NCBI GenBank assembly: GCA_029964075.1
Contig: CM057149.1
Coordinates: 3,048,465 to 3,112,464, forward strand
Direction: 5' to 3'
From: Patiria pectinifera
Lineage: Eukaryota; Echinodermata; Asteroidea; Valvatida; Asterinidae
DNA length: 64,000 nucleotides
Part shown: positions 18,474 through 31,980 of the stretch, one piece after another
Layout of the letters: every line of letters starts with the position of its first letter
How positions within the stretch are numbered: the first letter of the stretch is position 1
The notes under the pieces: generated by a model
What the model was told of the DNA's origin: nothing
Seen by the model: only the letters and a program-made list of their open reading frames with translations
Databases searched by the model: none
Translations under genes and position numbers: made by a program

Positions 18474-20841
18474 AGAGGTTGTGGAATGCTGAAAATCGTT
18501 TTGTTTTTATATTTGTATATTGTAGAGTAGACCCATATATAGCATAATGGCAAACTCCCATTCTTTTCTAATGTACGTTTATATGTTTATAAAACTGAAA
18601 TTCATCGAGTAATTTGTTGGTCGGCGAGCGCATAATTGAAATCAACAGTCGTCGGGCTCTTCGAAACCAGAAAAAGCGTGACGTAATAAACATGACTCGT
18701 TTATACAGTGACTGTTTACTGCTGCCCAACCCGCCCCGTCAGCACGTGTGACTCGCAGTCAAGCAGTGAAAAATCAACATTTTGTAAAAGATTGTTATTC
18801 CTTCCCATTGCTTAATTTTTGGATGAGTATATTGAACAAGGACACGGTGACCTCTGAGCTGTTCGTCCGTATAAATTTGAGCCCCAACTGCCCGAAAAAG
18901 TGACCAGCGAAAACACGGATACTGCAACTGGCCAGCTGAAAACGCCAGACAACGCGGCTCTGATGAGTGGTTAATCTGCGACGTTTGCGTGGAAAAAAAA
19001 CAGCTGCGTTTTATCCAAGGACTCAAAGTATTATGTTCATGATAACCTTTTTAGATGAGCATCACCAGTCCTACCGCAACTTTCTTCGTGATTTACAGAC
19101 AATCTCAAACGTTATTCTGGTGAATATTCAGTCCACAGAGACTACAAATCGTCAGGTTGTTTTTTAATTATACGCGTACGGCACGCATAACGCATCACGG
19201 CATTGGATGTGGTCGACCGTGTCCAGAACTAATGTACGGTTACCAGCGTCGCGGGCCCCGGTCAAGTTCCTTGCGCTGCCTGGTGCTTTTTATGTATACG
19301 TTCGCCACAAAAAAAATAGCCCTCTTCTCTTTTCTTTCCTTGTGCATTTTAACCCTTGTTTTAACATCCTGAAACGATAATTACGAATTTACTTGAATTT
19401 TGAAATTGTTAACTTTATTGTTTACCAAAAAAAAAAGCGGTAGTCTACCGCTTCACCTCGGCCTGTAAACGTGGCTACAAAAAAGTACAATTCATACATT
19501 ATAGTCATGCTCCGTTCATAAAACAAAAATCCCTGGACTTACGACATGTTCGGGATCCCGGTTGAAAACAAAATTCACTGGTCCCGAAATTTAACGAGCA
19601 CTATCATTATTTTCAGTACCTAATTAAAACTTTATTCAAGAAATTCCAGTGAAAGAAATTCCTTTTTCTACGCATTTACCTTCAATTTGTGTGTGACAAA
19701 GCGTGCGCATATGCTGCGCAGATAATGGAGGGTCGAGGATACATTTGAACGGGTCTACGGTTCTTCAAGATTGGCAATGGACAAATGGTCCAAAACAGTC
19801 TTCCCTATAAATCATTAACAAATCATATTTCTATTATTTCTTGTCCAATTTCAACAAATCTCTTGAGAAAAGAAGACTCTTGCCGTACAAAATGTACGGT
19901 GCATGATCAGCGCTGTATCCGTTAATTTGGCTGAAATCCGATCTCGTGTTTTCGCACGGTACCCTTCGGACAAACTGCATGGCTACGGAGGATTCTTATT
20001 CCTCCATGCTGACACCCGGACGGGAAAGCTGGAAATTTATTGCAAACAAAATGTGATTACAGCCAGCGACTGACACAATTATATGCATATAGGTTTGCCT
20101 TGGCCTAGTGCGTTCGCTACCCGTACACGTATCAACAACGTATTATTTTGAAATTCCAACACCGTTTACCGGTGTCAAAATCTACGGTCCCAACGGCCGG
20201 GCCAGCGGCACATTCCAGCCAGCTTTACTAGCGCGTGCACGGTGATGCGATGTGCAACGATCGAACGATGTTAATGTAACGCAGACATTTCTTACTATGG
20301 TTGGCCGTTGGGGCAAACACAAAAGAATGATCCCCGATCTATAAATAAAATGATGTGTAACTATCAAAACACTGAATAATCAATAGAAAGTACCAAAAAG
20401 TCAATGGAGATATCTTCCTATTAAATTCTGAACTTGCCCATTAGAATTTCTGGGGTAAAAGCTGTTGCCAACCATAGTTGAATATATGGAGCATGTAGCT
20501 GCCCATACAAAATGTCGCTCAGTGTAATTGTAAACAAAGTCATGTCGTTGCGCGGAGTGATTTGCAAAAAGTTTCGCTGGAACAATGCTGCATCGGGAGT
20601 CCTGTTTATTACGTCACGATTTACTATGTTTTGTTTGCTGCCCCCAACGACGACTTTTACACAAATTGCACGTTCGGGTCGAAACAGGACCTGAAAAACA
20701 GCTCTCAAAAGTACCTTTTGTATTCATTTCATGACAGAAACAATAGTTTTTTTTATTTCATCACACCCTAGGCTACATATATCCGAAAAATACATATATC
20801 CGAAAAATGACGGAAATGTCTTCGAGCATTCCACAACCTCT
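18474..20841. mobile_element. 2.4 kb element with TTAA target duplication, no recognised gene
   Basis: The left end is AGAGGTTGTGGAATGCT preceded by TTAA (18470-18473). The right end is its exact reverse complement followed by TTAA (20842-20845). TTAA duplication fits piggyBac- or Kolobok-type elements. The interior has no convincing transposase: the longest open frames are under 100 codons and I recognise none. Short features inside are a hairpin at 19433-19453 (AAGCGGTAG/CTACCGCTT) and a duplicated ACATATATCCGAAAAA near 20776-20806. It is probably non-autonomous. Confidence 0.7.
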
Positions 20842-20845
20842 TTAA

Positions 20846-22439
20846 GGTGGGCGTCACTTTCTTGTTGCCCATGATAGTGTACTTATAACAGAAAAATTGT
20901 CATTTTTTTTTCAGACGCTTGATCTCGATTGAAATTGTTCTCCTAAATGTAATGTGGGATGTTTATTTCTTGGTGGGCCGCTTGCATTTGTTCTAGCTCC
21001 TGGGAAAACTAGGATCCCGGACTACCTGTTTATTGTGAACGAATTAATTAACTATTATACAACACAACTGTACGAAGCTGTGAGTCGCCCTAATTTCCCA
21101 TTTAAAGGCATCTGTATGGCCAAGTTCTTAGCCAGTTCAGCATTGTGACCTAAACTTGTTTTTCTTTGTATTTTATCAATTGCGTCTTTCCCAGTCTAGA
21201 TTAGGCTGGATATTGCTTTATGGTATTAAAACGATTTAATTTCTTTTTATCAAATTTTAATTGAGTAAATAACTGTTAACTTGCATTCACGTCAGTCTGC
21301 CAATCCAAAAGTTGCATGGGCTACACTGTGCTTCAGGTTAAGATATAATTCAGTGAATAATGTACATGGACATGTGTGCCATTGACACAAACATTTCCTT
21401 GGTTTATATTATTTTTTTTAAATTATGCTATTATTTTCAACAGGCAATTTGTCAAATGTACTAAGACAAGGAAATGTTAGGAAATATGAAAAATTCACTA
21501 ATGACGCACGACCATTCCCATTTGATTCAAAGTTGAATTTCTTGAACTACATCCAACAGTTTTCTCGACATGCTCAAAACATCATTCGTTTGTTTGGTTA
21601 GATAGTGTTAATTGCTGTTCTTCCTCGCACATTACGATTATGAAATAATTACAAGAATTACGTTCTTTAAGTACGGCTGATATAGTTGATTTACATTCTA
21701 TCATGCGTTTACATGTCGTCATATGAAATGATTTGTTTCAATTTGAACCATTTTTGGTAACCTATTCCGGGTATTCTTTGCTTTTGGGTTTTCGTCATTA
21801 ACCTGTTGGCGTTTTTTTTTCTCCGAGTGTTTTGTTGGGAGCCGTCCTACCCATATGCTGCTTGGCAACCCGATCTGCTTGGACGACTTGTGGCGTGTTT
21901 TCCCCACACAAACACTGGTTCTATCTGTCTATTACCGCAATTACCTCAGCTTATTCCTGGCAATGTCATATGATTCTATCAAACAGTTTTATATTGTGTT
22001 CTGAATTGTTAACAAGGTTATATTTAAATATGTAATATTAATATTGTGATTTTTCTGGTACTTCAGAGGAAGTTGTTTAATTGTTGGTAAAGTAAAAGGA
22101 AATTATATGTATGTATCTACTTACATCCCAAACGTTTTGAATCTGAGTGGGAAGTAGTATTACTAGTTAATGTTTTATGGCAACTATAGTTTACTTTGAA
22201 AAATGTAATATTGCCATGGAAACAATCTAAAGATTTCAATGAACATTTTCTTGCAGTGTATTAATTAATTTACATAAAACTGCAAATGCTAAATTAAATA
22301 TAAAATATAAATATTATACAATGTGTTAAATTTTAAATAAAATATTAAGGACTCCTGAACCCAAATGGAGATTGGTTGTTTCAGTTAGATGTGTATTCAT
22401 TTTGAGTTCGAGTAACGCAAGTCCATAAATCAAATGTAT
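20846..22439. other. AT-rich unassigned DNA
   Basis: No coding region longer than about 65 codons, no clear repeat and no RNA gene were recognised. Confidence 0.35.
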
Positions 22440-23590
22440 TGATCTCTATATATCTATTGCCCAGTCTCACTCATGCATAACATGTCCTTGTCCCCATTAT
22501 TTGTATGTACTTTTGTCATTGTGCCAGTATATTCTTTTGTTTTTATCTTCATAGTGAAGGGGGACAAAAAGCAATTGCTTTTCCCTTTTCTTACATGTTA
22601 ACATCACTTCATTATTATTTATTTATATTGCTATAGACAAAGGTTTTAAGTGATGGCGCCTTAAAACCAGTTGGCTTCGGGCAGGTGGAGCTCGTTAACT
22701 TGTGAGGTAGTCCACCTAGGAGACAGCCACTCTGATTTTAAACTCGGGTAGATGGGGCTCGTAGCCTTGGTTGGCAGCCCATCTAGGAGAAGGCAAACTC
22801 TGATTTTAAACCCCCTACTTGGGTTAAATAATGTCAGCTCGGCAGCAGGGGCTGGTAGCTGCATTCCCGGCACGACCACCTTCGGCTGTGTTCCAGGCGG
22901 GTTGTAGCTGACCGACATGCGGATGAACTTGGATTACCTTAAGTCAACGGTTAGCGGTCACGAAGCACAGTTAGTTTGCTACTGCGGGGCAACCTTTCCC
23001 CATCCCAGCTGTCACGCTTGCGCGTTCCGCTGGATTTGATGAGTTAAGGTCCAGAGGTAAGCGTCTGTCCTGGGCAACCATTCGCTTACACTAATTTGCC
23101 TCGGCGCTCGGCGTCCCACAATCATGATGGTACAACCTACTTTTCACCATGCTGAGAGTACGTCACCTTCGATGGACCGGTCATGTTCGCAGAATGGATG
23201 ATGGTCGCCTCCCTAAGGACATCTTCTACGGTGAACTGGCTGATGCCCCACGTCCTCGTGGTCGTCCTAGGTTGCGCTTCAAGGACGTCCTTAAGCGAGA
23301 CTTGTCTGCCTTTGACATTCCGCATGATACCTGGGAGTCTGTTGCACTGGGTCGCTCCTCCTGGCGCTCTGCTATCCACTCAGGGCATTCAGTCTCTTCA
23401 CAGACCAACATTGACGATTGTGAAAGACGTCGAACTCATCGTCGTTTACGACGGGACAGGTCAAGATGATATAGACAAAATATTTCTCTTAAACAAGTTG
23501 CAGAGCAAGATGAGCATTGTTATCACATTTTTCAATGATGTTGATATAAAATATTTGTATCTGAAATGGAATGAAATGAAATGAAATTAT
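22440..23590 (+). repeat. LINE-3'-end-like block C, copy 1, split by a younger insertion
   Basis: Positions 22440-22641 and 23470-23590 form one block that also appears uninterrupted at 25215-25525 and 31680-31980. It ends in a GAAAT-type short tandem tail (TGGAATGAAATGAAATGAAAT), which is typical of a non-LTR retrotransposon 3' end. No coding part is attached. Confidence 0.6.
22642..23469 (+). mobile_element. Short LINE-derived insertion with 10-bp target duplication
   Basis: It is flanked by TATAGACAAA on both sides (22632-22641 and 23470-23479) and inserted into block C. The 3' part (23149-23469) is an open frame with the C-terminal signature of LINE ORF2 proteins: LRWTGHVRRMDDGRLPK, then a GRPRLRFKD block, then WESVALGRSSWR. 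Its stop codon lies at the very end of the element. The 5' ~500 bp is non-coding on this strand and includes two imperfect ~65-bp repeats (22676-22733 and 22743-22810). The joining of a head region to an ORF2 tail suggests an internally deleted LINE. Confidence 0.75.
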
Positions 23591-25214
23591 TGCTTGTACT
23601 GAAGTAGTGCCAATAAAACTATGAAAACACAAACACAACCAATAGTTCTCTATTAATTAGTGAAACAAATAGTCCTATAGCTGATATTGTCTTTGCAATT
23701 GTACATAAAGTTAACATTCACCAGTCAGAAGAGATAAACGTGACACAAATATATATGATTAAAAGCTATGAATGATTATATTTCAAATCCCCACAAGGAA
23801 ACTTGCAAGTATTTGGTGCAAGTATTCGGTGAATACTTATGAATAAATGGATAAATTATCAAACTAATTAAGAAAGAATACTCTAAGCACTAATAATAAA
23901 ATTGACATCTATAACAATTATTTACGATAAAGGCAAATTTATAAGACAGCAACATGATTTATAAAAAAAAGTCATAGGAAAACAGAAGGAAATTCGGAAA
24001 CTCGCCTATTTCAGAATAAAACGGTATGAACATGAATGTCCGCAGGCTGAAGTCATAATGCCCTCAATCACTTACTTGAGGCCTGTCACGAATTTGACAG
24101 GACAAGAAGCTAGATCGACATCAAGACAAGCGCTATATATAATAGTTGGCCACAATTAATGAAATAATTGACGGAAGCGGCTCGGCAACCCCTGTCTTCC
24201 CCAAAAAAGGAAAGTTTTGGTGTTGTGACATACATATTTGCAAAAAAATGCAGGTGCGTTCCTTGACCTTTTTTTTCTATTTAATTTCCAGAAGAGTAGG
24301 CAGGATTCGAAAATAAATTGCCTTGTCTTCCCTAAACTTTCAATTGGGGAACAGTTTTATGTCCTTTTCAAACTGGTTCACCCACTGGCAAAGGGTACTG
24401 TACGTGTTTCCTGTCATCATGTGTAAACCATGAACTTGAGCATTTACTGATCGTTACCCATCATATTCATGTATAAAACAAAAATAAATTGACTTGTGAA
24501 CTGACAAATTGAAGATATATCATGTCTAAAGTGAATGAACACGATTTTTGGGAGTAAGGTATGCTTTTTACACAGAGGGGTTCTTGGTCACATGGGTCGG
24601 AATCAAGGCAAAACTCACGGAGACGGATGCTACGGTAGTATTCCGTGAGATCTTGGTTGAGCTCTGGCTGATTCACAGAACGGAGAGTGAAACAAATGTT
24701 AATACCCCTGGAGAGAAGTTTATATTCAGCGTCAGATATGGATGAGGAGGAAGGTTAACTACGGTATTGGAAAGAGGTGGTGGTTAGTTGCCCTTTTGGC
24801 AATTCATATTAATGACTTCTCCAGCCACTGTCGTATAGTTCTTACATCATAAAATATAGGTTATCTTGAGCATACTTACCCTTTTTTTGCCAATTTGAAT
24901 ATTTTAAAACATGGTGATTTTTTTTTTAATTTTGGCTAAATTTATTTTTTTCAATACACTCGTAATTTATTACCACAAAAAAACTGAAGTCTTCTTTTTA
25001 CCTAGTTCTTCAGTTCACACTCACCAAACTCTTGGTTCAGGTAAAGGGGATCTTTTTTTGTGAAACCAAGTAGAACTGAGTTTTTTAAAAGAGTGTCTTT
25101 CATAAAAGTGGTCCTATGCAGTTTTTCATCTTTTGGTAAAAAAAACCTAAAGAATACTATTGCTGATTTATACAGCACCCAATATATTCGCATCTCTTCA
25201 TATTTTATTACATC

Positions 25215-25525
25215 AAATTTACATCTATTGCCCGGTCTCACTCATGCATAACATGTCCTTGTCCCCATTATTTGTATGTACTTTTGTCCTTGTGCCAGTA
25301 TATTCTTTTGTTTTTTGTCTACATAGGGAAGGGGAACAAAAAGCAATTGCTTTTCCTTTTTCTTACTTGTTAACGTCATTTCATTATTTATTCATTATAC
25401 ATTGCTTTAGACAAAATATTTCTTTTGAACAAGTTACAGAGTATGACGAGCATTGTTATCACATTTTTCAATGATGTTGACATAAAATATATGTATCTGA
25501 AATGGAATGAATTGAAATGAAATTA
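25215..25525 (+). repeat. LINE-3'-end-like block C, copy 2
   Basis: It is uninterrupted and ends in GAAATGGAATGAATTGAAAT-type repeats. It is equivalent to 31680-31980 in the next higher-order unit. Confidence 0.6.
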
Positions 25526-26544
25526 TTGCTTGTACTGAAGTAGTACCAACAAAACTATGAGAATACGAACACAATCAATAGTTCTCTATCAAGTTTCAAG
25601 TGATGGATCAAGATTGTTTTGGCAGTAAGGTATACTTTTACACAGAGGGGTTCTTGGTCACTTGGGTCGGAATCAAGGAAAACTCAGACGGATTCTAGTA
25701 TTCCCCACTGTCGTATGTAATTCCAGCGACTTTGGATTCACTCATTAGTTAGTTGCTTGTATACTGTATACTGAACAAGTAAAAGTGCAATATCGGTGTA
25801 AAACAATAATGTTCAATTAAGGCTACTCGCCTATTTCAGAATAAAAACGGTATGAACATGACTGGCCGCAGGCTGAAGTCAGAATGCCCTCAACCACCCA
25901 CATGAAGCCTATCCCGAATTCGACAGGTAAAGAAGCTAGATCGAGTCTCAACCAGGTGCTATATTTTATAGTTGGACACAATTAATAAAATAATTGATGA
26001 AAATGGCTGGCCAACCCCAGTACATCCAAAAAAGAGCAGTCTTGCTCGTGTGACATATATATTTGCCAAAATGCAGGTGCTTTTCTTAACCATTTTTTGT
26101 CTTTCCTTGTATACGTATACCACCATTGAAATCCATACTTGAACTCTACAGGTTACTAATTTAGTTCTTACTCCCTCCGTGTAAAATTCTTTTCAGATAC
26201 AAAATTACATCATAATTATATCGAATGCAGTTATTGTTTGTACTGAAGTAGTGTCAACAAATTTGTGAAAACCCAAACACAATCACTAATTCTCTATTAA
26301 TTAGCACTAATACTAAAAATAACATAGTATAGAAAGAATGCGAAACTCTTCCTCAACAAGTTAAAGTCCAATATCCGTGTACAATATTAAGTTACGATGA
26401 CGGTAAATGTATAGAACAGCAACATGTCTAATATAAAAAAAAATAGGAAAACAGAAGGGAATGCGGGAACTCACCTATTTCAGAATAAAACGGTATGAAC
26501 AGACAACAGACTCATGTATAGGAGGCAAGGTTGCATTGATCCAA

Positions 26545-26610
26545 GGGCGGATTCGGGGGGGGGGGGGGGGAAAGGGGGCCATGCCCCCCCCCCCCAAAAA
26601 AAAAAAAACG
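26545..26610. repeat. G-run/C-run hairpin insertion
   Basis: A run of about 17 G is followed by GGGGGCCATGCCCCCC and an A run. It interrupts a copy of module A. Such G-rich/C-rich hairpins often mark insertions of short foldback elements. Confidence 0.4.
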
Positions 26611-26864
26611 AGACCAATTATTTTTTTTTGGACATCGCAATAAAGGCAGGCAATGAGTACACCACCATCTTTTCCTCAAAACAACATTGGTTAAAGTGGT
26701 CAGAAATTGCCTCAGATCGCACCAGTGAGCATCTAGAAACTAGGCGCTATCTATAATAGTTGGCCACAATTCATGGAATAATCATGATGGAAATGGCTGG
26801 CCTACCCCTGTGCCCTCAAAGAGCGACGTTGGGGGGGGGGGTGTCACTTATTTAGTTTGAAAAT

Positions 26865-27400
26865 CCTGAAATTTGGCCTCGTCGATCGTCTTTCATTGTA
26901 CAGTCATTTACACAATATAAAAAAAGGAGAGGGAACATGATATTTCCGTTGATAATTAATGAAATTTCACTGCAATGATTAATTGCATGGTTTTATACCA
27001 TATAATTGACACAAAACCTTTTGATTGTGTGAAATAAAACAGTAAGGCCTATGTATACAGGCAGAGTAAAAACATGTCTCTTTGCATAGGCCTAAGTCCT
27101 TGTCTCCTACAAAAACGGGAAAGGTTACCGATTTTTTTTTTTCCTCAGCCAAAATTCGATATAGTTATTGACCAGAATCAGGAACACTTTCACTGATGTT
27201 CAGCCATGCATGATGAGTAGGGTGTTGATTATGAGGCCGGGCGGAATAGCAAAATAACACTCGGCCAACGCAGGATCTTTGTTGACTGCCGCTTTTTTCC
27301 TTTTCTGTGAGACGTGGATCGGACGACACTGTCAGCCACACGGAGAACATCCATAGAAAGAATGCGAAGCTCTTCCTAAACAAGTAACAGTGCAATATCA
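26865..27400. repeat. Block D, copy 1
   Basis: This ~535-bp block is closely matched at 34150-34680, with shared stretches such as GATCGTCTTTCATTGTA and GACACAAAACCTTTTGATTG. It supports the higher-order duplication. Confidence 0.7.
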
Positions 27401-28017
27401 GTGTATAACAAAAAAATTACGATAACGGCAAATGTATAAAACAGCAACATGATTAAAAAAAAAAAAACATCATTCGAAAACAGAAGGGAATGCAAGAACT
27501 CATATTTCAGAATAAAACGGTAAGAACAGACTTATGTACAGGAGGCAAGGTGGCATTGATCCTGACTGTCCGCAGCCTGAAGTCAGAATGCCCTCAACCA
27601 TTCACTTGAGGCCTTACTCGAATTCGATCTGACAAGAAGCTAGATCGACTCCGAGACAGGCGCTTTGTATAATATTTGACCACAATGTAATAATTCCGGA
27701 AGTTTTGGTAGTGTGACATTCATATTTGCAAAAATATAAAGGTGCTTTTCTTGACCATTCTTTTTCTTCTTTTATTTTCCAGTTGTGACATGTTATTTGC
27801 TTTCTGTTCTCTGAACTTGCACTTGAAGTACAGTTCATGTCCTATTGAAATCCGTACACATACTGCCAAAGTGTACTGTACATGTTTATTTTCATCATTG
27901 TGTAAATCAGCAACTTGACCATCAGTGATCGTTTCTCATTATTTAAATGTACAAAATGTAACAGTGACTCGTGAAATGACAATATGAACAAATATAAAGT
28001 CTCAAGAGATGGTACAC

Positions 28018-28655
28018 GCAGAGTTGTAACCAAGTCATTTTTTTTCCAAGTCAAGTCAAGTCTCGAGTCAATTTTTCACAAGTCTAGTCAAGTCTCAAGT
28101 CAATTTTGTTTTCAAGTCAAGTGGATTTTCGAGTGATTTTTTATTTTATTTTTAAATATTACATGCACATACCGTACGTACGGGAACCATTTTATGTGTT
28201 GAACGCCGGAGTAGAGTGGGAATGGGGTTTATCAAAGCGTGCATCATGCAGGGAGATTAAAAGAAAAAATCATACTTTTCAAACATCCTCTCTCAAACAC
28301 CTTATTTGTATAAAAGGTGTCTAAAAATGAATTTTGATATAATATTTTCAAACTTGATCCATCATGTTGAATGTTTGAATGACGTCTGAAAAATTTCCTT
28401 CCGAACGTTTTGTTTAATGCATGATGTGGTTTTTTTTTTGCTTTATGGCGGATTGGGGTCGGTGCCGTTTTCAAGTCGTTTAAACCCTAGTTTCATTTAG
28501 CACGCTTAAGGTAAACCACTCAAAGTGTACATGAACGTGTAGCCTATGGTCTCTATAGCACAAGTCATATACATGACGTGTGGCTGGCTCAGGATGCCGA
28601 CTCGAGTCGCTGAATCGGGTCAGCGACTCGAGTCAACAAAACGGGGTACACGATT
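28018..28655. mobile_element. GAGTC/AAGTC subterminal-repeat element, copy 1
   Basis: The left end is a run of AAGTCAAGTC-type repeats (28048-28130) and the right end carries ACTCGAGTC repeats (28600-28640). There is no coding part. A related copy lies at about 35355-35930 in the next higher-order unit. Confidence 0.45.
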
Positions 28656-29689
28656 ATTGGGGTTAACGGGGTACTTTTTACACAGAAGTGTTATTCGTCA
28701 TATGGGTCAGAATCAAGGGAAAAACTCACCGACACGGATCCTACTGTAGTATTCCGTGACATCTTGGCTGAACTCTGGCTTGTTATTATTATTATCTAAC
28801 AAAACGAATCAGGTAGATTGGGAAAAGTGCAAGCACTATAAGAGACAACTATCAAGATAAAGAACGAGAAAACAAGAACAAGTGTGATGACTTAAAACTG
28901 GACAATAACGAGCAACACGAGATATACTTAAATGGAATTGAGATTCACGGTGCGGGGAGTGAAAAAGACATTGATACCATTGGAGAGAGGTATACGTTTA
29001 GCGTCAGATATGGATTAGGAGAACAGGATAACTACGGTATTGTGAGGGGGTGTGGTTGCCCTATTGGCAATTCAAATTTACTACATTACGATCTCTCCAC
29101 TTTCCCATGTCATTCCAGTGGCTTTGGGTTTACTTATTAGTTCCTTTGTCTTTGTTTGTATCCGTATATCACCATTGAAATCCATACCTGAACTCTGCTG
29201 GTCAATGATTAAGTTCGTACTCTCTCTGTGTAAAATTGTTTCAGATACAAAATTATATCATATATTAAATGCAATTATTGTTTGAAGTGAAGTAGTTCCA
29301 ACAAACCTTTGAAAACCCAAACACAATCAATAATTCTCTATTAATTATTAAAAAGCGAGTCCTATAGCTGATTGTGCCTTTTCATTTGCATATAAAGAAC
29401 ACAATCACCAGAGCAGATAAACATACTACTACAATATATGATCATAAACTAGGAATACTGATACTATACATCGCTATCAAAGTAATTTACAATAAATCCT
29501 CCGAGAACAAAACCAAAAAAAAAACATCTACAGAAAAAATGCAAGCCTTTTCCTTAACAAGTAACACTGCAATGTTGGTATCAAACTATAATTTACGATA
29601 AAGGAAAATTTATAAAACAGCAATGTGATGAATAAAAAAAAAAATAGAAAAACAGGAGAGAATGCGGGAACTCACCTATTTCAGAATGG

Positions 29690-29835
29690 GTGCATACCTA
29701 TGTTCTCCAATACCTATGTTCCCTAACCCTAACCGTCTAGCCCTAACTCTAACCCTAACCCTAACGATTTTGGGGAAAATAGGTGTTGGGGAACATAGGT
29801 GTTGAGGAACATAGGTATTGGGGAACATCGGGGAG
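29690..29835. repeat. Foldback with telomere-like CCCTAA core
   Basis: The arms read CAATACCTATGTTCCC on the left and GGGGAACATAGGT repeated three times on the right, so they can pair. The core has about six CCCTAA/CTCTAA units (29716-29764). Confidence 0.65.
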
Positions 29836-31679
29836 ACTTCATTGGGAATTCATAATTATTGACGAAATTACGACCTCTCCACTGTCCTATGTAATTCCAG
29901 TGGCTTTGGGTTCACTCATAAAATATGTGTATCTGAAATTAAATGAAGTAAAATGAAATTATTGTTTATACTGAAGTAGTTCTAACAAAACTATGAAAAC
30001 ACGAACACAATCAATAGTTCTCTATTAATTAGTGAAACAAATAGTCCTATAGCTGATTGTGTCTTTGCAATTGTACATAAAATTAACATTCACCAGTCAG
30101 AAGAGATAAACGTGCAACAACTATATATGATTAAAAGCTAGGAATAATTACATCTGAAGTCCCCACTAGGAAAAGTGCAAGTATTCGGTGAATACTTATG
30201 AATAAATGGATAAATTATCAAACAAATTAAGAAAGAATACTCTAAGCACTAATATTAAAATTGACATCTATAGAAAGAACTTAATATTTTCCTGAACAAG
30301 TAAAAGTGCAATATCGGTGTAAAACAATAATTTATGATAAAGGCAAATGTATAAAACAGCATTATGATTTATAAAAAAAAAATCATAGGAAAACAGAAGA
30401 GAATTCGGGAACTCGCCTATTTCAGAATAAAACGGTATGAACATGACTGTCCGCAGGCTAAAGTCAGAATGCCCTCAATCACTTACATGAGGCCTGTCCC
30501 GAATTCGACAATGCAAGAAGTTAGATTGACTTCAAGACAAGCGCTATATATTAAAGTTGGCCACAATTAATGAAATAATTGACGGAAACGGCTGGCCAAC
30601 CCCTGTCCACCCCCCCCCCCCAAAGAGAGAAGTTTAGGTGTTGTGACATACATATTTGCAAAAAAATGCAGGTGCTTTCCTTGACCTTTTTTTTTTCATT
30701 TAATTTCCAGAATATGAGGCACGAATGGAAGGTGAGTTGCCTAATCTTCTCTAAGTTTTCAATTGGGGAACAGTTTTGTGTTCTTTTGAAACTGGTTCAC
30801 ACATTGGCAAAGGGTACTGTACGTGTTTTCTGTCATCATGAGTAAACCATGAACTTGAGCATTTACTGATCGTTTCCCATCATATTCATGTATAAAACAA
30901 AAAACAAAAACAAACTGACTTGTGAACTGACAACTTGAAGATATATCATGTCTAAAGTGATGCATTGGAACACGATTTTTGGGGAGAAGGTATACTTTTT
31001 ACAAAGAGGGGTTCTTGGTCACATGGGTCGGAATCTAGGAAAAACTCACGGAGACGGATTCTACGGTAGTATTCCGTGAGATCTTGGTTGAGCTCTGGCT
31101 GATTCACAGAACGGAGAGTTAAACAAAAGTTAATACCCCTGGAGAGAAATTTATGTTCAGCGTCAGATATGGAGGAGGAAGGTTAACTACGGTATTGGAA
31201 AGAGGTGGTTAGTTGCCCTTTTGGCAAATCATATTAATGACTTCTCCAGCCACTGTCGCATAGTTCTTACATCATAAAATATAGGTTAGCTTGAGCATAC
31301 CTCCCCTTTAATTGCCAATTCGAATATTTTAAAACACGGTGATTTTTTTTTTTTTTCATTTTGGCTAAATTTATTTATTCAATACACTCGTAATTTATTA
31401 CCAATAAAAAACTGAAGCCTTCTTTTTACCTAGTTCTTTAGTTCACACTCACCAGACTTTTGGTTCAGGTAAAGGGATCTTTTTTGTGAAACCAAGTAGA
31501 ACTGAGTTTTTTAAAAGAGTGTCTTTCATAAATGGGCCCTCTGCTGGAATGGTTGAAATACAGAACTTAAACAGTCAGCAAGTTTTTCATCTTTTGGTAA
31601 TAAAACTAAAGAATACTATTGCTGATTTATACAACACTCAACATATTCGCATCTCTTCATATTTTATTACATCAAATTT

Positions 31680-31980
31680 ACATCTATTGCCCGGTCTCAC
31701 TCATGCATAACATGTCCTTGTCCCCATTATTTGTATGTACTTTTGTCCTTGTGCCAGTATATTCTTTTGTTTTTGTCTACATAGGGGAGGGGAACAAAAA
31801 GCAATTGCTTCTTCCTTTTCTTACATGTTAACATCTCTTCATTATTTGTTCATTATACATTGATACAGACAAAATATTTCTTTTGAACAAGTTATAGAGT
31901 ATGACGAGCATTGTTATCACATTTTTCAATGATGTTGACATAAAATATATGTATCTGTAATTAAATCAATGGAATGAACT
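31680..31980 (+). repeat. LINE-3'-end-like block C, copy 3
   Basis: It is nearly identical to 25215-25525, including the tail region. It occupies the equivalent position in the second higher-order unit. Confidence 0.6.

Noticed and set aside
24060..24160. Possible conserved exon in module A
   Set aside because: Stops, indels and evenly spread substitutions differ among the nine copies; no conserved frame is visible.
24548..24745. Open frame in module B
   Set aside because: Other copies carry single-base indels in the same A run, so the frame is not conserved.
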